Shown piece after piece: positions 16,742-25,622 of a stretch of DNA of 33,469 nucleotides. The notes beneath the pieces were generated by a model that was not told where the DNA came from, ran no database searches, and saw only the letters and a program-made list of their open reading frames with translations. Positions within the stretch are counted from its first letter, which is position 1. Every line of letters begins with the position of its first letter. The stretch is taken from contig CAVJTH010000029.1 of NCBI GenBank assembly GCA_963652365.1, positions 1-33,469 on the forward strand. Reading direction: 5' to 3'. The DNA comes from Hallerella sp963652365 (GTDB lineage: Bacteria; Fibrobacterota; Fibrobacteria; Fibrobacterales; Fibrobacteraceae). Made by a program: the position numbers and the translations under genes.

Positions 16742-18912
16742 GGAAATTCCACCATCATGCGATAAGCGGCCTTTTTCCCGAAATCGGCCTGTTCCCTTGC
16801 CGTCGCCTTTCGAACGACCAGGTTATTCGGCGTCACGCCCGGCTGTGCAGAGAGAGCTTTCGAGAGCTTGTCGCGGCGCAGACCGGAAAGCGCTTCCATC
16901 GCGGCAAGAAGTTCCGCATCCGACGGGCGAGACCACGTTGCCGCAAACGCCTTGAACGCGTCGAGCGAGACGTCCGTTTCGAGAGCGGCCTTCCGATCGA
17001 CCGGGGTGAGTTCGGCGCGACCGGTCTCGAGCCTGTAGAAGTCGAGCTTTGCCATGCCGAGCGCGAAGGCTTCGAGTTCCTTCTCGGGACGGAACGCTTC
17101 GACAACCGTAAGGACCGCGCCGGGCTTTTCGGACAGTATGCGCGTCCATTCCGTGGCGATTCCGTATTGCTCGCTCGTAAAGTCGTCCGCGGAGACGTCG
17201 AACGGGAAGTCGCTTGGCGACGAACCGCCGAGCAGGAACTTCGCCGGCGAAAGCGCCACTTTCACCATCAGGTTCATCACCGTCTGCCAGATGATCTTTC
17301 CATACGAAAACTTCGGGTCCCGGAGATTGCCTTTCACGGGAACGTCGAACGCGATCTTTCCGTCCTTGTCCTTGAGAATGTAGAGCGCGATTTTCATCGG
17401 CACCGTGTATTCGGGCTTTGCCCCGGAAGGCTTGTCGCCGACGCTCAGGTTGTAGATGTCGATGTTGTTTCGGCTATCGATTTCCCCGTCGCGGATGACA
17501 TTGTCGGATGCGAAGCCGAACGCGCCCGCCGTAATGGGATATCCCGTATAATGCTCCGAATAGACGGAAAAGTCCTTCACCGACACGTTCTTTACCGCAA
17601 TGTTCGCGCTCAGGCGAGAAGCGTCCGCCGGGTTGAACTTGGCAAAGGCCTTTACCGATCCTCCGTGCGGAAGGCGCGCCCGGATATCGACATTCGCTTC
17701 CCTGTCGAGCGAGACATTCGAAGCCGCAAGCGAAATTCCCGAAACGGCGTAGCGGAAACCTCCGGGAATCGTGTGATCCTCCACGGCAAAGCGCGTATCC
17801 GTGACGGAAAACCGCCGAACCAGCAAATCGGGCTTCGTCCGCTGCGAAGGTTCTTCCGGATGCGAAGGATTTTCCGCCGTCGAATCCGATGCGGAACGCT
17901 CCGCGGGCTTCTTTTGCGCGAGAAGCGCTTCGACATTGTTCGAGTTCCTGAACAGATCGAAGTGGGCCGAAGCGCCGTGGACGGAAACGGAATCGACGAC
18001 AAGGCGCTTTTCCTTCAGGTTCGCCTCGGCAATCTGGATTTCCAGCCTTTCGACGCCCATGGTCTTTTCGGAATTTTCCGTCAGGAGTACGCTGTCGAGC
18101 GAGACGTTTCCCCGCGCCACGGAAGAGAGGACGTCGTTCGCGTTTCCCGAAAGCGAAAGCCGGATTCCGAGCTTTCCCGAAAGGTCCTTGAAATTCAGGG
18201 CCGTTTCCAGGTAAGGCTTTACCGCCGACAGGGAAAATCCCGCAAGCGCGACGTCCAGCGAAAAATCCCCGCTTTCCATCGCGTAGTCGCTTTCCACGTG
18301 CAAAGTTCCGCCGTCCGCGAATTCAAGATTCACCCCGAGCGAAGTCTTTCTGTTCGAAAAGAAGATTTCGGGAATGCGCAGCGAAAAATCCCGAATGCCG
18401 ATATGGGAGTTCACCTCGCTGTCGTCATAGAGAATGTCGCCCGAAAGAATCGCAATCTGCCGAATGGAAACGCCGAACGGAAGAGCGCCCGCTTTCGAAG
18501 TGTCCGCTTCCACGGAAGCGCTAGCCGAATCCGACGCGAACCTCCCGAGAATATCCGAAAAATTGAAAAGTTCCCCGTTCTTCTCTACCCGCGCAAAGGG
18601 AGAATCCAGGCGCAATTCCGAAAGGCAGATGTTTCCGGTCAAGAGCCGCAGCGGATCGGCATTGACGTAGAACTCCCGAAACGAGGCGAACGTCGTCGAA
18701 TCGTCCTTTTCGAAAACGGCGAATCCCTTGACGGAAACGGAAAAGCGGAACGGGTTGAACGAGACGCTTTCAATCTGGACGCGCCGGCCGATCCATTCCT
18801 TCGAGTGATTTTCGACGTAGCTCTTCGCAATCCGCGGAGCGAAAAGACACAGGGCGGCAAGCAGAGCGCAGAACACCGCCGCGCAAATTCCGGCGACTCG
18901 AAGAGTCTTCAT
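16738..18912 (-). CDS. AsmA-like DUF748 family protein
   Basis: A 724-aa protein with one N-terminal membrane helix (residues 5-27) and a long periplasmic domain made of repeated beta segments. The opening RIAKSYVENHSKEWIGRRV, then VSFNPFRFSVSVKGF, is typical of DUF748/AsmA-like proteins. The C-terminal PVKGNLRDPKFSYGKIIWQ is the usual DUF748 block. AsmA-like proteins bridge the periplasm and are implicated in lipid transport to the outer membrane. Its stop overlaps the barrel gene's GTG start, so the two are likely one functional unit. The start is ATG 18912. Confidence 0.85.
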   Translation of the reverse strand: MKTLRVAGICAAVFCALLAALCLFAPRIAKSYVENHSKEWIGRRVQIESVSFNPFRFSVSVKGFAVFEKDDSTTFASFREFYVNADPLRLLTGNICLSELRLDSPFARVEKNGELFNFSDILGRFASDSASASVEADTSKAGALPFGVSIRQIAILSGDILYDDSEVNSHIGIRDFSLRIPEIFFSNRKTSLGVNLEFADGGTLHVESDYAMESGDFSLDVALAGFSLSAVKPYLETALNFKDLSGKLGIRLSLSGNANDVLSSVARGNVSLDSVLLTENSEKTMGVERLEIQIAEANLKEKRLVVDSVSVHGASAHFDLFRNSNNVEALLAQKKPAERSASDSTAENPSHPEEPSQRTKPDLLVRRFSVTDTRFAVEDHTIPGGFRYAVSGISLAASNVSLDREANVDIRARLPHGGSVKAFAKFNPADASRLSANIAVKNVSVKDFSVYSEHYTGYPITAGAFGFASDNVIRDGEIDSRNNIDIYNLSVGDKPSGAKPEYTVPMKIALYILKDKDGKIAFDVPVKGNLRDPKFSYGKIIWQTVMNLMVKVALSPAKFLLGGSSPSDFPFDVSADDFTSEQYGIATEWTRILSEKPGAVLTVVEAFRPEKELEAFALGMAKLDFYRLETGRAELTPVDRKAALETDVSLDAFKAFAATWSRPSDAELLAAMEALSGLRRDKLSKALSAQPGVTPNNLVVRKATAREQADFGKKAAYRMMVEFP

Positions 18913-18974
18913 CCTTCATTCCGCCATTTCTTGAGAGTGAACATCGAAGCCATCGGGCAAAAGATAGAAAAATC

Positions 18975-20930
18975 CTAGCGTGCCGCCTTGATTTTCAGGA
19001 CTTCGCCCGCTTTCACCTTGGTCGAGTTCTTGCCGTTCCACTTGACGATATCCTCGATCGATACCCCGTATTTTCTGGAGATGTCCCAGAGCGATTCCCC
19101 GGAAACAACCGTGTGCGAGACAAAGCCTTCCGGAATGGGATTCCTTGAATTTTTCGAACTTCCATCCGCACTTTTTGCAGGCGACGACTTGGACGCCTTT
19201 GTCTCCGCGGGCTTCGGAGGTTTCGAAACTTCCCCGTCGGGTTTCTCCACATAGAGAAAATCCCCAGCCCGGATGTTTCCCGAATCGTCGAGACCGTTCC
19301 ATTTCTTGAGATTCGAAACGGAAACGCCGAACTTGCGCCCGATCGCGCCGAGATTGTCTCCCGCGCGAACCTTGTACCTGCGCACGGAACTTCCGCCCGT
19401 CTTCCTTGCAGCCTGGGATTTCCCCGCGGACGCCTTTTTCGCGCCCGACGCATTGGCGCTCGACGGCAGAGGAATCAAGAGCGTCTGTCCCTGCCGAATC
19501 CGGGTATTCTTCAAGTGGTTTGCCGACTGGATGTCCTTGACGGAAACGCCATACATCCGGGAAATCTTTCCCAGGTTGTCACCGGTCCGCACCTTGTGAT
19601 ACTGCCACCGGGAAAAGCTCCGTTTGTCCATCTTTTCGTAGGCGACAAGAAAGGAATCCCGGGAACCTTCCGGAATGCGCAGCACGTATCCGCTTTCCTT
19701 CGGCGGCGTGCACCAGCGGTTGAGTTCCAGGTTCAGCTCCTGAATCGTCTTGGTATCGACCCCCGCCGCCTGCGCCACCTGGTCGAGCGGCATGAACTCC
19801 ACGACCGTCACCGTATCGAACGGCGTCCGCTCCCGATTTTCTACGGTCATTCCGTAATGCTCCGGATAATGCCCGATCGTCATCGCAGCGAGAATCCGCG
19901 GCACGTAATGCATCGTCTCCTTGGGAAGCTGCAGGTCCCAGTAGGTGACTGCCCTGGTCGAATCCCAGAGCGTGTCCGCCTTCAGCTCCCGAATCCGCCG
20001 ACGCACGCAGCCCTCTCCGCAATTGTAGGCGGCCATCGCCATGAGCCAGTCGCCAAATTCGTTCTTGAGCCGTTGCAGATAGCGAAGCGCGGCCGTTGTC
20101 GAAAGTTCCGGATTGCGCCGCATGTCCATCCAGAAATCCTGGTAAAGCCCGTAGCGCTTGCCGGTCGCCGGAACGAACTGCCAGATCCCCGCGGCCTTCG
20201 CCCGGCTGTAGGCCTTGATCTTGTAGCCCGACTCCACCAGCGCGAGATAGATCAGGTCGCGCGGCATTTCCATCGAATCGATTTTCGCGTAGATCATCTC
20301 GTCGAAGGCGGTCTTTCGCGAAAGCGACGCTTCGGTAAAGTCGTGCGCCCGGGTCGTCAAATACAGGATTTCCTGCATCACGCGCTCGTTAAACTCGATC
20401 GGGAGCGTAAATTCCGCACGGTTGAGCGTGTCGAGAAAGCTCTCGATTTCCACGCGATCCGCACTGTCGAGCGGCGGTTCGTCCAGGTTTTCCAGCCCGG
20501 CGTCCTCGAACTCGTAGCGCACATACGTCGAAGCGTCCTCCCCCATTTCGAGAATTCCGGGATAGACCTCGTCGAGCGCGGCGATGATTTTTTTCGGCAT
20601 GTCGCGCCGATACAGGGAATCTTCCGGCCGGGCAAAAGGCGAATAGGCGGAATCGTAGTTTTCCGCGACGAGCTTTTTCAGCGCGAGATCCAGGTGGTGC
20701 CGCGCCACAAGCCAGTCCTCGTCTTCCATCGCCTGCAAGGCGAACTGGTACTGTTGCCAGGATTCACGCGTTTCCGCGTCCGGCGAAACCCAGTCGCTCA
20801 TCGCCCTCGAAAGAAAGGATTCTTCCGCTTCCGGCGTATAGACAGGCGCGCTACCCGCGCAAGAGACGAAAAAAGACGCGGCCGCCGAAGCGACCAAGAG
20901 GAGAATCCCCCTTTTCAGGGAAAGGATCAC
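18975..20930 (-). CDS. mltD: Membrane-bound lytic murein transglycosylase, MltD-like, with three LysM domains
   Basis: Cleaves peptidoglycan glycan strands to anhydromuropeptides at the inner face of the outer membrane. 651 aa. The lipoprotein signal ends FFVSC (Cys24). The SLT domain has catalytic Glu233 in ALVESG, AKAAGIWQFVPATGKRYGL, and AMAAYNCGEG at about 297-306. Three LysM peptidoglycan-binding units lie near 444-487, 518-562 and 605-648, joined by Ser/Lys/Pro-rich linkers; a weaker LysM-like stretch precedes them near 370-420. It starts with GTG 20930, overlapping the upstream gene's TGA (GTGA). Confidence 0.93.
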   Translation of the reverse strand: MILSLKRGILLLVASAAASFFVSCAGSAPVYTPEAEESFLSRAMSDWVSPDAETRESWQQYQFALQAMEDEDWLVARHHLDLALKKLVAENYDSAYSPFARPEDSLYRRDMPKKIIAALDEVYPGILEMGEDASTYVRYEFEDAGLENLDEPPLDSADRVEIESFLDTLNRAEFTLPIEFNERVMQEILYLTTRAHDFTEASLSRKTAFDEMIYAKIDSMEMPRDLIYLALVESGYKIKAYSRAKAAGIWQFVPATGKRYGLYQDFWMDMRRNPELSTTAALRYLQRLKNEFGDWLMAMAAYNCGEGCVRRRIRELKADTLWDSTRAVTYWDLQLPKETMHYVPRILAAMTIGHYPEHYGMTVENRERTPFDTVTVVEFMPLDQVAQAAGVDTKTIQELNLELNRWCTPPKESGYVLRIPEGSRDSFLVAYEKMDKRSFSRWQYHKVRTGDNLGKISRMYGVSVKDIQSANHLKNTRIRQGQTLLIPLPSSANASGAKKASAGKSQAARKTGGSSVRRYKVRAGDNLGAIGRKFGVSVSNLKKWNGLDDSGNIRAGDFLYVEKPDGEVSKPPKPAETKASKSSPAKSADGSSKNSRNPIPEGFVSHTVVSGESLWDISRKYGVSIEDIVKWNGKNSTKVKAGEVLKIKAAR

Positions 20931-21166
20931 GAATCGTAGTCCAGATCTTCCGCGTAGTCGTTCCAGATCTGGTTCTGGTGACCGTTGAACGTCGGCTTGT
21001 CGAAGTTCACCTCGTCATCGAGGTTTTCCTCGTCCTCTTCTTCTTCCTCTTCTTCCTCCTCTTCGCTAGACAGGGGAACGGAAGGTTCGATGTTTTCGTT
21101 CTTGGGACGGCGTCCGCACTGCAGGGGTTCGGAAACGTCCATGTCCAGATACTTCTTCACGTTCAT
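20927..21166 (-). CDS. Small acidic protein with a poly-glutamate run
   Basis: A 79-aa, strongly acidic protein. Residues ~35-44 are an unbroken Glu run, within a longer acidic stretch ending about residue 52. No signal peptide or known domain; probably disordered. ATG 21164-21166 follows GAGGT. Its stop overlaps the GTG start of the lytic transglycosylase by 3 nt, so translation of the two is probably linked. The Glu run is encoded by a GAA/GAG tract that could change length by slippage. Function unknown. Confidence 0.75.
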   Translation of the reverse strand: MNVKKYLDMDVSEPLQCGRRPKNENIEPSVPLSSEEEEEEEEEEDEENLDDEVNFDKPTFNGHQNQIWNDYAEDLDYDS

Positions 21167-21180
21167 CTTGTACCTCGCTT

Positions 21181-21342
21181 TTATTTACCCAAAGCGCCGT
21201 TCACGCCGAACCAGATGATTCCCGCCGCGACAAGGGCGAGGATCATCGTCGCATAGATAAGGATTCGGTTCACCCGATACGCCTTCTGGTTCTTGCGACT
21301 CCAGAAAGGACGTTCCGGATGTTTGGGATTTTCAGCACTCAT
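21181..21342 (-). CDS. Small single-pass membrane protein
   Basis: A 53-aa protein: a basic N-terminus (MSAENPKHPERPFWSRKNQK) then one membrane helix (ILIYATMILALVAAGIIWFG). No family recognised. ATG 21340-21342 has no ribosome site, but a promoter-like TTGTTT-N16-TATATT ends 7 nt before it, so the message may be leaderless. The open frame continues upstream into wza as an antisense-phase shadow. It is followed 14 nt later by the acidic protein and then the transglycosylase, probably one operon. Confidence 0.7.
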   Translation of the reverse strand: MSAENPKHPERPFWSRKNQKAYRVNRILIYATMILALVAAGIIWFGVNGALGK

Positions 21343-21376
21343 AGCGAAAATATACACATCGCGTTCAAAAAAACAA
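21342..21376 (-). promoter_or_regulatory. Putative promoter, possibly leaderless start of the 53-aa gene
   Basis: On the - strand, TTGTTT, 16 nt, then TATATT (21354-21349). The expected transcription start falls on or next to the A of ATG 21342, and no ribosome site is present. Confidence 0.45.
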
Positions 21377-21415
21377 GTAGCGGCAAGATTTTTTTTGCGG
21401 AAACCGAAAAGCGCA

Positions 21416-22558
21416 CTACCAGTTCGTAAGGTCTTCCTTAGCCGTGTGCGTCGTGTGCACAGCCTGCGTTCCGTAGTAGATGAGCTGCGCCGTCGGAAGG
21501 AGCATCTTCGCGACGCGGTTCCAGCGGGCAAGGCCTGTCGCATCCACATACACGATATCGCCGGGCAGGAGCGCGAACTTGTCGCCAAAGACGAGCGCCA
21601 TCGGGTTTCGCGCGTTCAGGTGAAAGATGTCGATCGCGTCCGCGGATTCCGCCCGGATGACGTAGATGTTTTCCGCCTTCGCCGATTCCGCAAGAAGACC
21701 TCCACCCGAAGCGAGAGCTTCCGAAAGGGAAAGCTTTCCGTCCCTGAATTCCAGGGCCTGCTGGTTGCGGACTTCGCCCATCAGATAGACCTTGGATTCC
21801 GAAGCCGCCGGAACGCGGATCGCGTCTCCGTCCTTGAGCATCACGTCGCCCGGACCGAGACCGGCCGCATAGGGAGCGAGCAGGTTCAGCTCGTAGCGCT
21901 TGCCTTCGCGAGAAAGCTCCACGCGCGAAAGGTTTGCCTGGGCGTTTGCTCCGCCGCACAGGTTGATCGCTTCGAGAAGCGTCACGGGGACATCGCTAAG
22001 CGAAACGACGCCCGGCTTCGATACGGATCCCTGGACATAGACCTTGTGCCTCTGGCTCTGCAGCAGGCGGACATCGATCTGCGGATTGTTCAATACCTTC
22101 GAAAGGCTCTGGACTATCTCTGCGCGCAACTCGGCGATGGTCTTTCCGCTCACGTTGATTTCTCCGACATACGGGTAGAACATGATGCCGGATTCGCTCA
22201 CCAGCTGCCCCGTCGCGTTGTCGCTCCGATACGAACCCAGGGGACTTGTCAGCTCGGGATGTTCCCAGATGACGACCTGGACGATGTCGAAAGGTCCCAG
22301 CCTGTAGGATTCCGGCTTGAAGGATAGAAGCTCCTCGGGCAGAGTCCCGGCAGACGAACCGGCTGTTCCGGTCATCGTCGCCAACGTTCTCGCGTTGATG
22401 CTCTGCAGGTGAACCTTCGCGCCCTGGAAATCCGCCAAGGTATCGATCGCGCCTTCTTCGTCGGCAGATTCGTTCAGCGCCATTCCTGGAGCGAGAAAGC
22501 AGCCGGAAAGAGTTGCCGCGTAGAAAGCCAGAATCAAGCCCAACAGGGAAAATTTCAT
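21416..22558 (-). CDS. Polysaccharide export outer-membrane lipoprotein, Wza-like
   Basis: Forms the outer-membrane pore for capsule or exopolysaccharide export. 380 aa, as for Wza. The lipoprotein signal ends TLSGC (Cys20). The polysaccharide-export domain begins YRLGPFDIVQVVIWEHPEL, followed by SLBB-type repeats (VYVQGSVSKPGVVSL; VYLMGEVRNQQALEF). The final ~25 residues (VAKMLLPTAQLIYYG) fit the membrane-crossing helix of the Wza octamer. ATG 22558 follows GAGGT; a -10-like TATATT lies about 35 nt upstream. No Wzc-like kinase is next to it. A Wzx-type flippase lies at 29.6-31.1 kb. Confidence 0.9.
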   Translation of the reverse strand: MKFSLLGLILAFYAATLSGCFLAPGMALNESADEEGAIDTLADFQGAKVHLQSINARTLATMTGTAGSSAGTLPEELLSFKPESYRLGPFDIVQVVIWEHPELTSPLGSYRSDNATGQLVSESGIMFYPYVGEINVSGKTIAELRAEIVQSLSKVLNNPQIDVRLLQSQRHKVYVQGSVSKPGVVSLSDVPVTLLEAINLCGGANAQANLSRVELSREGKRYELNLLAPYAAGLGPGDVMLKDGDAIRVPAASESKVYLMGEVRNQQALEFRDGKLSLSEALASGGGLLAESAKAENIYVIRAESADAIDIFHLNARNPMALVFGDKFALLPGDIVYVDATGLARWNRVAKMLLPTAQLIYYGTQAVHTTHTAKEDLTNW

Positions 22559-22651
22559 CTTGAGAGACCTCGATAAAGCGTGTGCGCAAAATATAAGAAA
22601 TTCGGGAAGAGTTTTCATCCAAGGCGCGGATAAATTCTAAAATAGGAGCCT

Positions 22652-22978
22652 ATGACTCTATTTTCCATTCTCTCCGTCACTGCCGCGATATCGCTGGTTT
22701 CGCTCTTTTTCCTCACGTTCTCCAAAGTTCCCAAGGAAAGGCGAAAGCTCTATCTCTTTCCGGGCATTTTCCAGCTTTTCGCCATATCCGTCGCGCTTGT
22801 CCGCGGAGAAGTCCTGCCAAGGTTCCTGCCCGCAGAAATCGTCACGATCTTCTGTTACTTCTTCAGTCTCTACCTCACCTATTCGACAGCGATTTCCGTA
22901 GCGACTTCAAGAAAGCGGAATTCCGCGCTCTGGGGAATCGCCGCCGTCGCGTTCTGGATTCTCGCCATTTGGGGGTAG
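22652..22978 (+). CDS. Small integral membrane protein
   Basis: A 108-aa, very hydrophobic protein with about four membrane helices (residues ~3-24, 34-50, 58-80, 90-107) and short basic loops. No family recognised. ATG 22652 follows TAGGAG at good spacing. It is divergent from wza, with 93 bp between the starts. Downstream lies repeat copy C. Confidence 0.78.
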   Translation: MTLFSILSVTAAISLVSLFFLTFSKVPKERRKLYLFPGIFQLFAISVALVRGEVLPRFLPAEIVTIFCYFFSLYLTYSTAISVATSRKRNSALWGIAAVAFWILAIWG

Positions 22979-23352
22979 TCAGAGCTTAGTTCGGAGAGCT
23001 TAGTGCTTAGAGTCGCGGAGCGAGCCGTTACTTTCTGCCGAAAGGCTTTTGGCGTTGCACGTCTAGGCTTTTTCGCGAAGCGAACTCTTTTCCGCCTGAC
23101 GGCGGAGGTTGGCGCCTTCCCGGCGAGGGGCTTGTTCAGATCTTAGTTAGGAGAACTTAGAGCTTAGAAATCACAGCGAACTTTTATGCTAGAACCTAAA
23201 TGCTCGCAAAACTCAGATCTAAGTTCTAAGATCTAAGCTCCGCTTTAGAGCCTAGACGTCCGCGGAACTCCACACTCCACTCTTCACACTCCACACCCAA
23301 CTGACTCCTGATTCCTCTTTACTATCCACAATCCACTATCAACTAAGTTCCT
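22979..23352 (+). repeat. Degenerate intergenic repeat, copy C
   Basis: A 374-bp gene-free stretch between the convergent ends of the 108-aa gene and glnN. In order it has: CTTAG-type words; GTTACTTTCTGCCGAAAGGC (23027-23046); a TTCGCGAAGCGAAC stretch; a small hairpin CCGCC-TGA-CGGCGG; a GGCGAGGGGCTTGTTCAGA stretch; box 1 at 23190-23208; box 2 at 23246-23264; then CACTCCACT/CTCAACT-type words and CTGACTCCTGATTCCTC. Copy B shows the same order on the other strand. Confidence 0.85.
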
Positions 23353-23356
23353 ATCC

Positions 23357-23393
23357 AAGGAAAAAGCCCCCGCAATGCGGGGGCTTTTTCCTT
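23357..23393. terminator. Strong bidirectional terminator after glnN
   Basis: A perfect 17-bp stem, AAGGAAAAAGCCCCCGC paired with GCGGGGGCTTTTTCCTT, with a 3-nt loop. Each arm ends in an A/T run, so it works in both directions. It lies 10 nt past the glnN stop. Confidence 0.92.
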
Positions 23394-23403
23394 TTCGACA
23401 AAA

Positions 23404-25470
23404 TCAGCCGACGAAGAACATTTCGCCGTAGCCCGGAACCGGCCACTGCGAATCGGGAACGATCCGTTCGAGCGCATCGACGAACTTCCGCACGCCGGTC
23501 ATCGCTTCGAGTTCCGCCTTCGTTTCGCCCGCATCGACAGCCTTTTCGAGCTTTTCGATTTCCTGCGTCAGGCCTTCGACGTTTTCCGCCGCGGACTTCG
23601 CAAGGTGCGAAATGCCCGAATGGATATAGTCGGTCAGGGAAGAGCAGGAATCCGCAAGCTCCGCCGCGTAAGAGATTCCCTCGGGGAGGTACATCGTCTT
23701 CGCCATCGTGAGCGCGCAGTTCGCTTCGAGCGCGATGATCGTCTCGTATTTTTCCTTCTCGACCACGTAGCGGCTTTCGAGTTCCACTTCGGAGAGAACG
23801 CCGTAATCCTTGTAGAGCTTCACCACCTTCGGATCGCGGTACGCTTCGAGCGCTTCGAGCGTCGTCTTGAGGTTCGGGAGACCGCGGCGTTCCGCTTCGG
23901 CCTTCCATTCGTCGCTGTAGCCGTTGCCGTCAAACAGCACGCGCTTGTGTTCCTTGATTTCCTTCTGGAGAACGCTCTGCACCGCGGAGTTGAAATCCGT
24001 TCCCTTGGAAGTGAGCGCCTCGATCTGCCCGATCACGTCGTCAAGCGCCCAGGCGACAATCGTGTTCAGCGCGGTATTCGGGGTCGAGCAGCTCTGTTCG
24101 CTGCCCACGGCGCGGAATTCGAACTTGTTCCCGGTAAAGGCGAACGGGCTCGTGCGGTTTCTGTCCGTCGCGTCCTTCGGGAGCGGAGGCAGCATGGAAA
24201 CGCCGATTTCGATTTCGCTGCCTTTCTTCGAAGAGGAAGGCTTGCCCTGTTCGAGCTGGTTGATGATATCGGTGAGCTGCTCGCCGAGGAAGATGGAGAT
24301 GATGGCCGGAGGCGCTTCGTTCGCACCGAGACGGTGGTCGTTGCCGGCGCTCGCGACGCTCGCGCGGAGCAGCGGGGCGAAGGTATCGACGCCCTTGATG
24401 ATGGAAACGAGCACGGTAAGGAACTTCGCGTTCTCGTGCGGAGTCTTTCCCGGAGAGAGCCAGTTCTTGCCGTCCGGTCCGGTGATCGACCAGTTGTTGT
24501 GCTTGCCCGAACCGTTCACGCCGTCGAAAGGCTTCTCGTGGAGAAGGCAGACAAGGCCGTAACGCTCGGCGACCGTCTGGAGAACTTCCATCGTGAGCAT
24601 GTTGTGGTCGGAAGAAAGGTTCTGGTCCTCGAACACCGGAGCGAGCTCGAACTGCGCCGGGCTGACTTCGTTGTGGCGGGTCTTCGCCGGGACGCCCAGC
24701 TTCCAGAGTTCCTGATCGACTTCGGCCATGAAGGAGAGCACGCGGCTCTTGATCTTTCCGAAGTAGTGGTCTTCGAGCTGCTGGTGACGCGCGGGACGTA
24801 CGCCGAAAAGCGTGCGACCGGTCTGCATCAGGTCGGGGCGTTCACGGTAGAGTTCCGCATCGACGAGGAAGTATTCCTGTTCCGGTCCGAGAGTCGCGAA
24901 CGGACGCTTGTCGCCTTCCACGCCAAAGAGCTTCGCAACGCGACCGATCTGCTTTGCGAGAGCAGCCTGCGAACGGAGCAGCGGAGTCTTCTTGTCGAGA
25001 GCTTCCCCGTGATAGCCGTAGAACATCGTCGGAATGCAGAGGACCGCGACGCCGTCGTTGTTCCGCTTGATGAACGCCGGGCTCGAAGGATCCCATGCCG
25101 TGTAGCCGCGAGCCTCGAAAGTCGCCCGCAGACCGCCCGAAGGGAAGCTCGAAGCGTCCGGTTCGCCCTGGATAAGCTCCTTGCCGCTGAACGAGGCGAC
25201 GATGCCGCCCTTGAAGTCCGGGTTGTAGAACGCGTCGTGCTTTTCGGCGGTGGTGCCGGTCAGAGGCTGGAACCAGTGCGTAAAGTGGGTCGCGCCGTGC
25301 TCGATCGCCCAGGTCTTCATTCCCGAGGCGACCTCGTCCGCAATCGACGAATCGAGTGCCGAGCCTGTCTCCATTGTCGCGAGAAGGCTCTCATAAGTCT
25401 TGTGCGAAAGATACTTGCTCATGGTCTTCGCATTGAACACCAGACTTCCGAAATCTTCTTGAATACTCAC
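23404..25470 (-). CDS. glnN: Glutamine synthetase type III
   Basis: Makes glutamine from glutamate, ammonia and ATP; the main ammonia-assimilating enzyme. The 688-aa length and sequence are those of GSIII (GlnN), much longer than GSI. Characteristic blocks are HFTHWFQPLTGTTAEKHD near residue 63, FPSGGLRATFEARGYTAWDP, GPEQEYFLVD, KTRHNEVSPAQFELAP and VNGSGKHNNWSI. The start is GTG 25470 with AAGGAG 6 nt before it. It is monocistronic: a strong terminator follows and a 152-bp AT-rich promoter region precedes. GSIII is known in Bacteroides, Fibrobacter and cyanobacteria. I see no clear nitrogen-regulator site. Confidence 0.95.
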   Translation of the reverse strand: MSIQEDFGSLVFNAKTMSKYLSHKTYESLLATMETGSALDSSIADEVASGMKTWAIEHGATHFTHWFQPLTGTTAEKHDAFYNPDFKGGIVASFSGKELIQGEPDASSFPSGGLRATFEARGYTAWDPSSPAFIKRNNDGVAVLCIPTMFYGYHGEALDKKTPLLRSQAALAKQIGRVAKLFGVEGDKRPFATLGPEQEYFLVDAELYRERPDLMQTGRTLFGVRPARHQQLEDHYFGKIKSRVLSFMAEVDQELWKLGVPAKTRHNEVSPAQFELAPVFEDQNLSSDHNMLTMEVLQTVAERYGLVCLLHEKPFDGVNGSGKHNNWSITGPDGKNWLSPGKTPHENAKFLTVLVSIIKGVDTFAPLLRASVASAGNDHRLGANEAPPAIISIFLGEQLTDIINQLEQGKPSSSKKGSEIEIGVSMLPPLPKDATDRNRTSPFAFTGNKFEFRAVGSEQSCSTPNTALNTIVAWALDDVIGQIEALTSKGTDFNSAVQSVLQKEIKEHKRVLFDGNGYSDEWKAEAERRGLPNLKTTLEALEAYRDPKVVKLYKDYGVLSEVELESRYVVEKEKYETIIALEANCALTMAKTMYLPEGISYAAELADSCSSLTDYIHSGISHLAKSAAENVEGLTQEIEKLEKAVDAGETKAELEAMTGVRKFVDALERIVPDSQWPVPGYGEMFFVG

Positions 25471-25622
25471 GGTAAACTCCTTATGGTTTTGTACTCAGCC
25501 CTTTTGCAAAAACCGTGCCAAAAAGCGTTTTGGCGAAATTCGGCGATTTAGGCAAGGATTCGAAATAGAAAACCACGTTTTTGTCTCTTTTTGTCAAAAA
25601 ATATAGCATTTATGTCGTTTTG

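Noticed and set aside
15071..16765. 564-aa open frame opposite the Omp85-like gene
   Set aside because: Arg-rich antisense shadow; the - strand gene has a signal peptide and strand pattern.
17167..18978. 603-aa open frame opposite the DUF748 gene
   Set aside because: Arg-rich antisense shadow without start signals.
19515..20939. 474-aa open frame opposite the lytic transglycosylase
   Set aside because: Antisense shadow; the - strand has an SLT site and three LysM domains.
22979..23352. CRISPR array
   Set aside because: The repeated words are short, variable in length and order, and not separated by unique spacers of fixed size; no cas genes.
23605..25551. 648-aa open frame opposite glnN
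   Set aside because: Long but antisense to a highly conserved enzyme, Arg/Val/Glu-biased, and no ribosome site; explained by codon bias.
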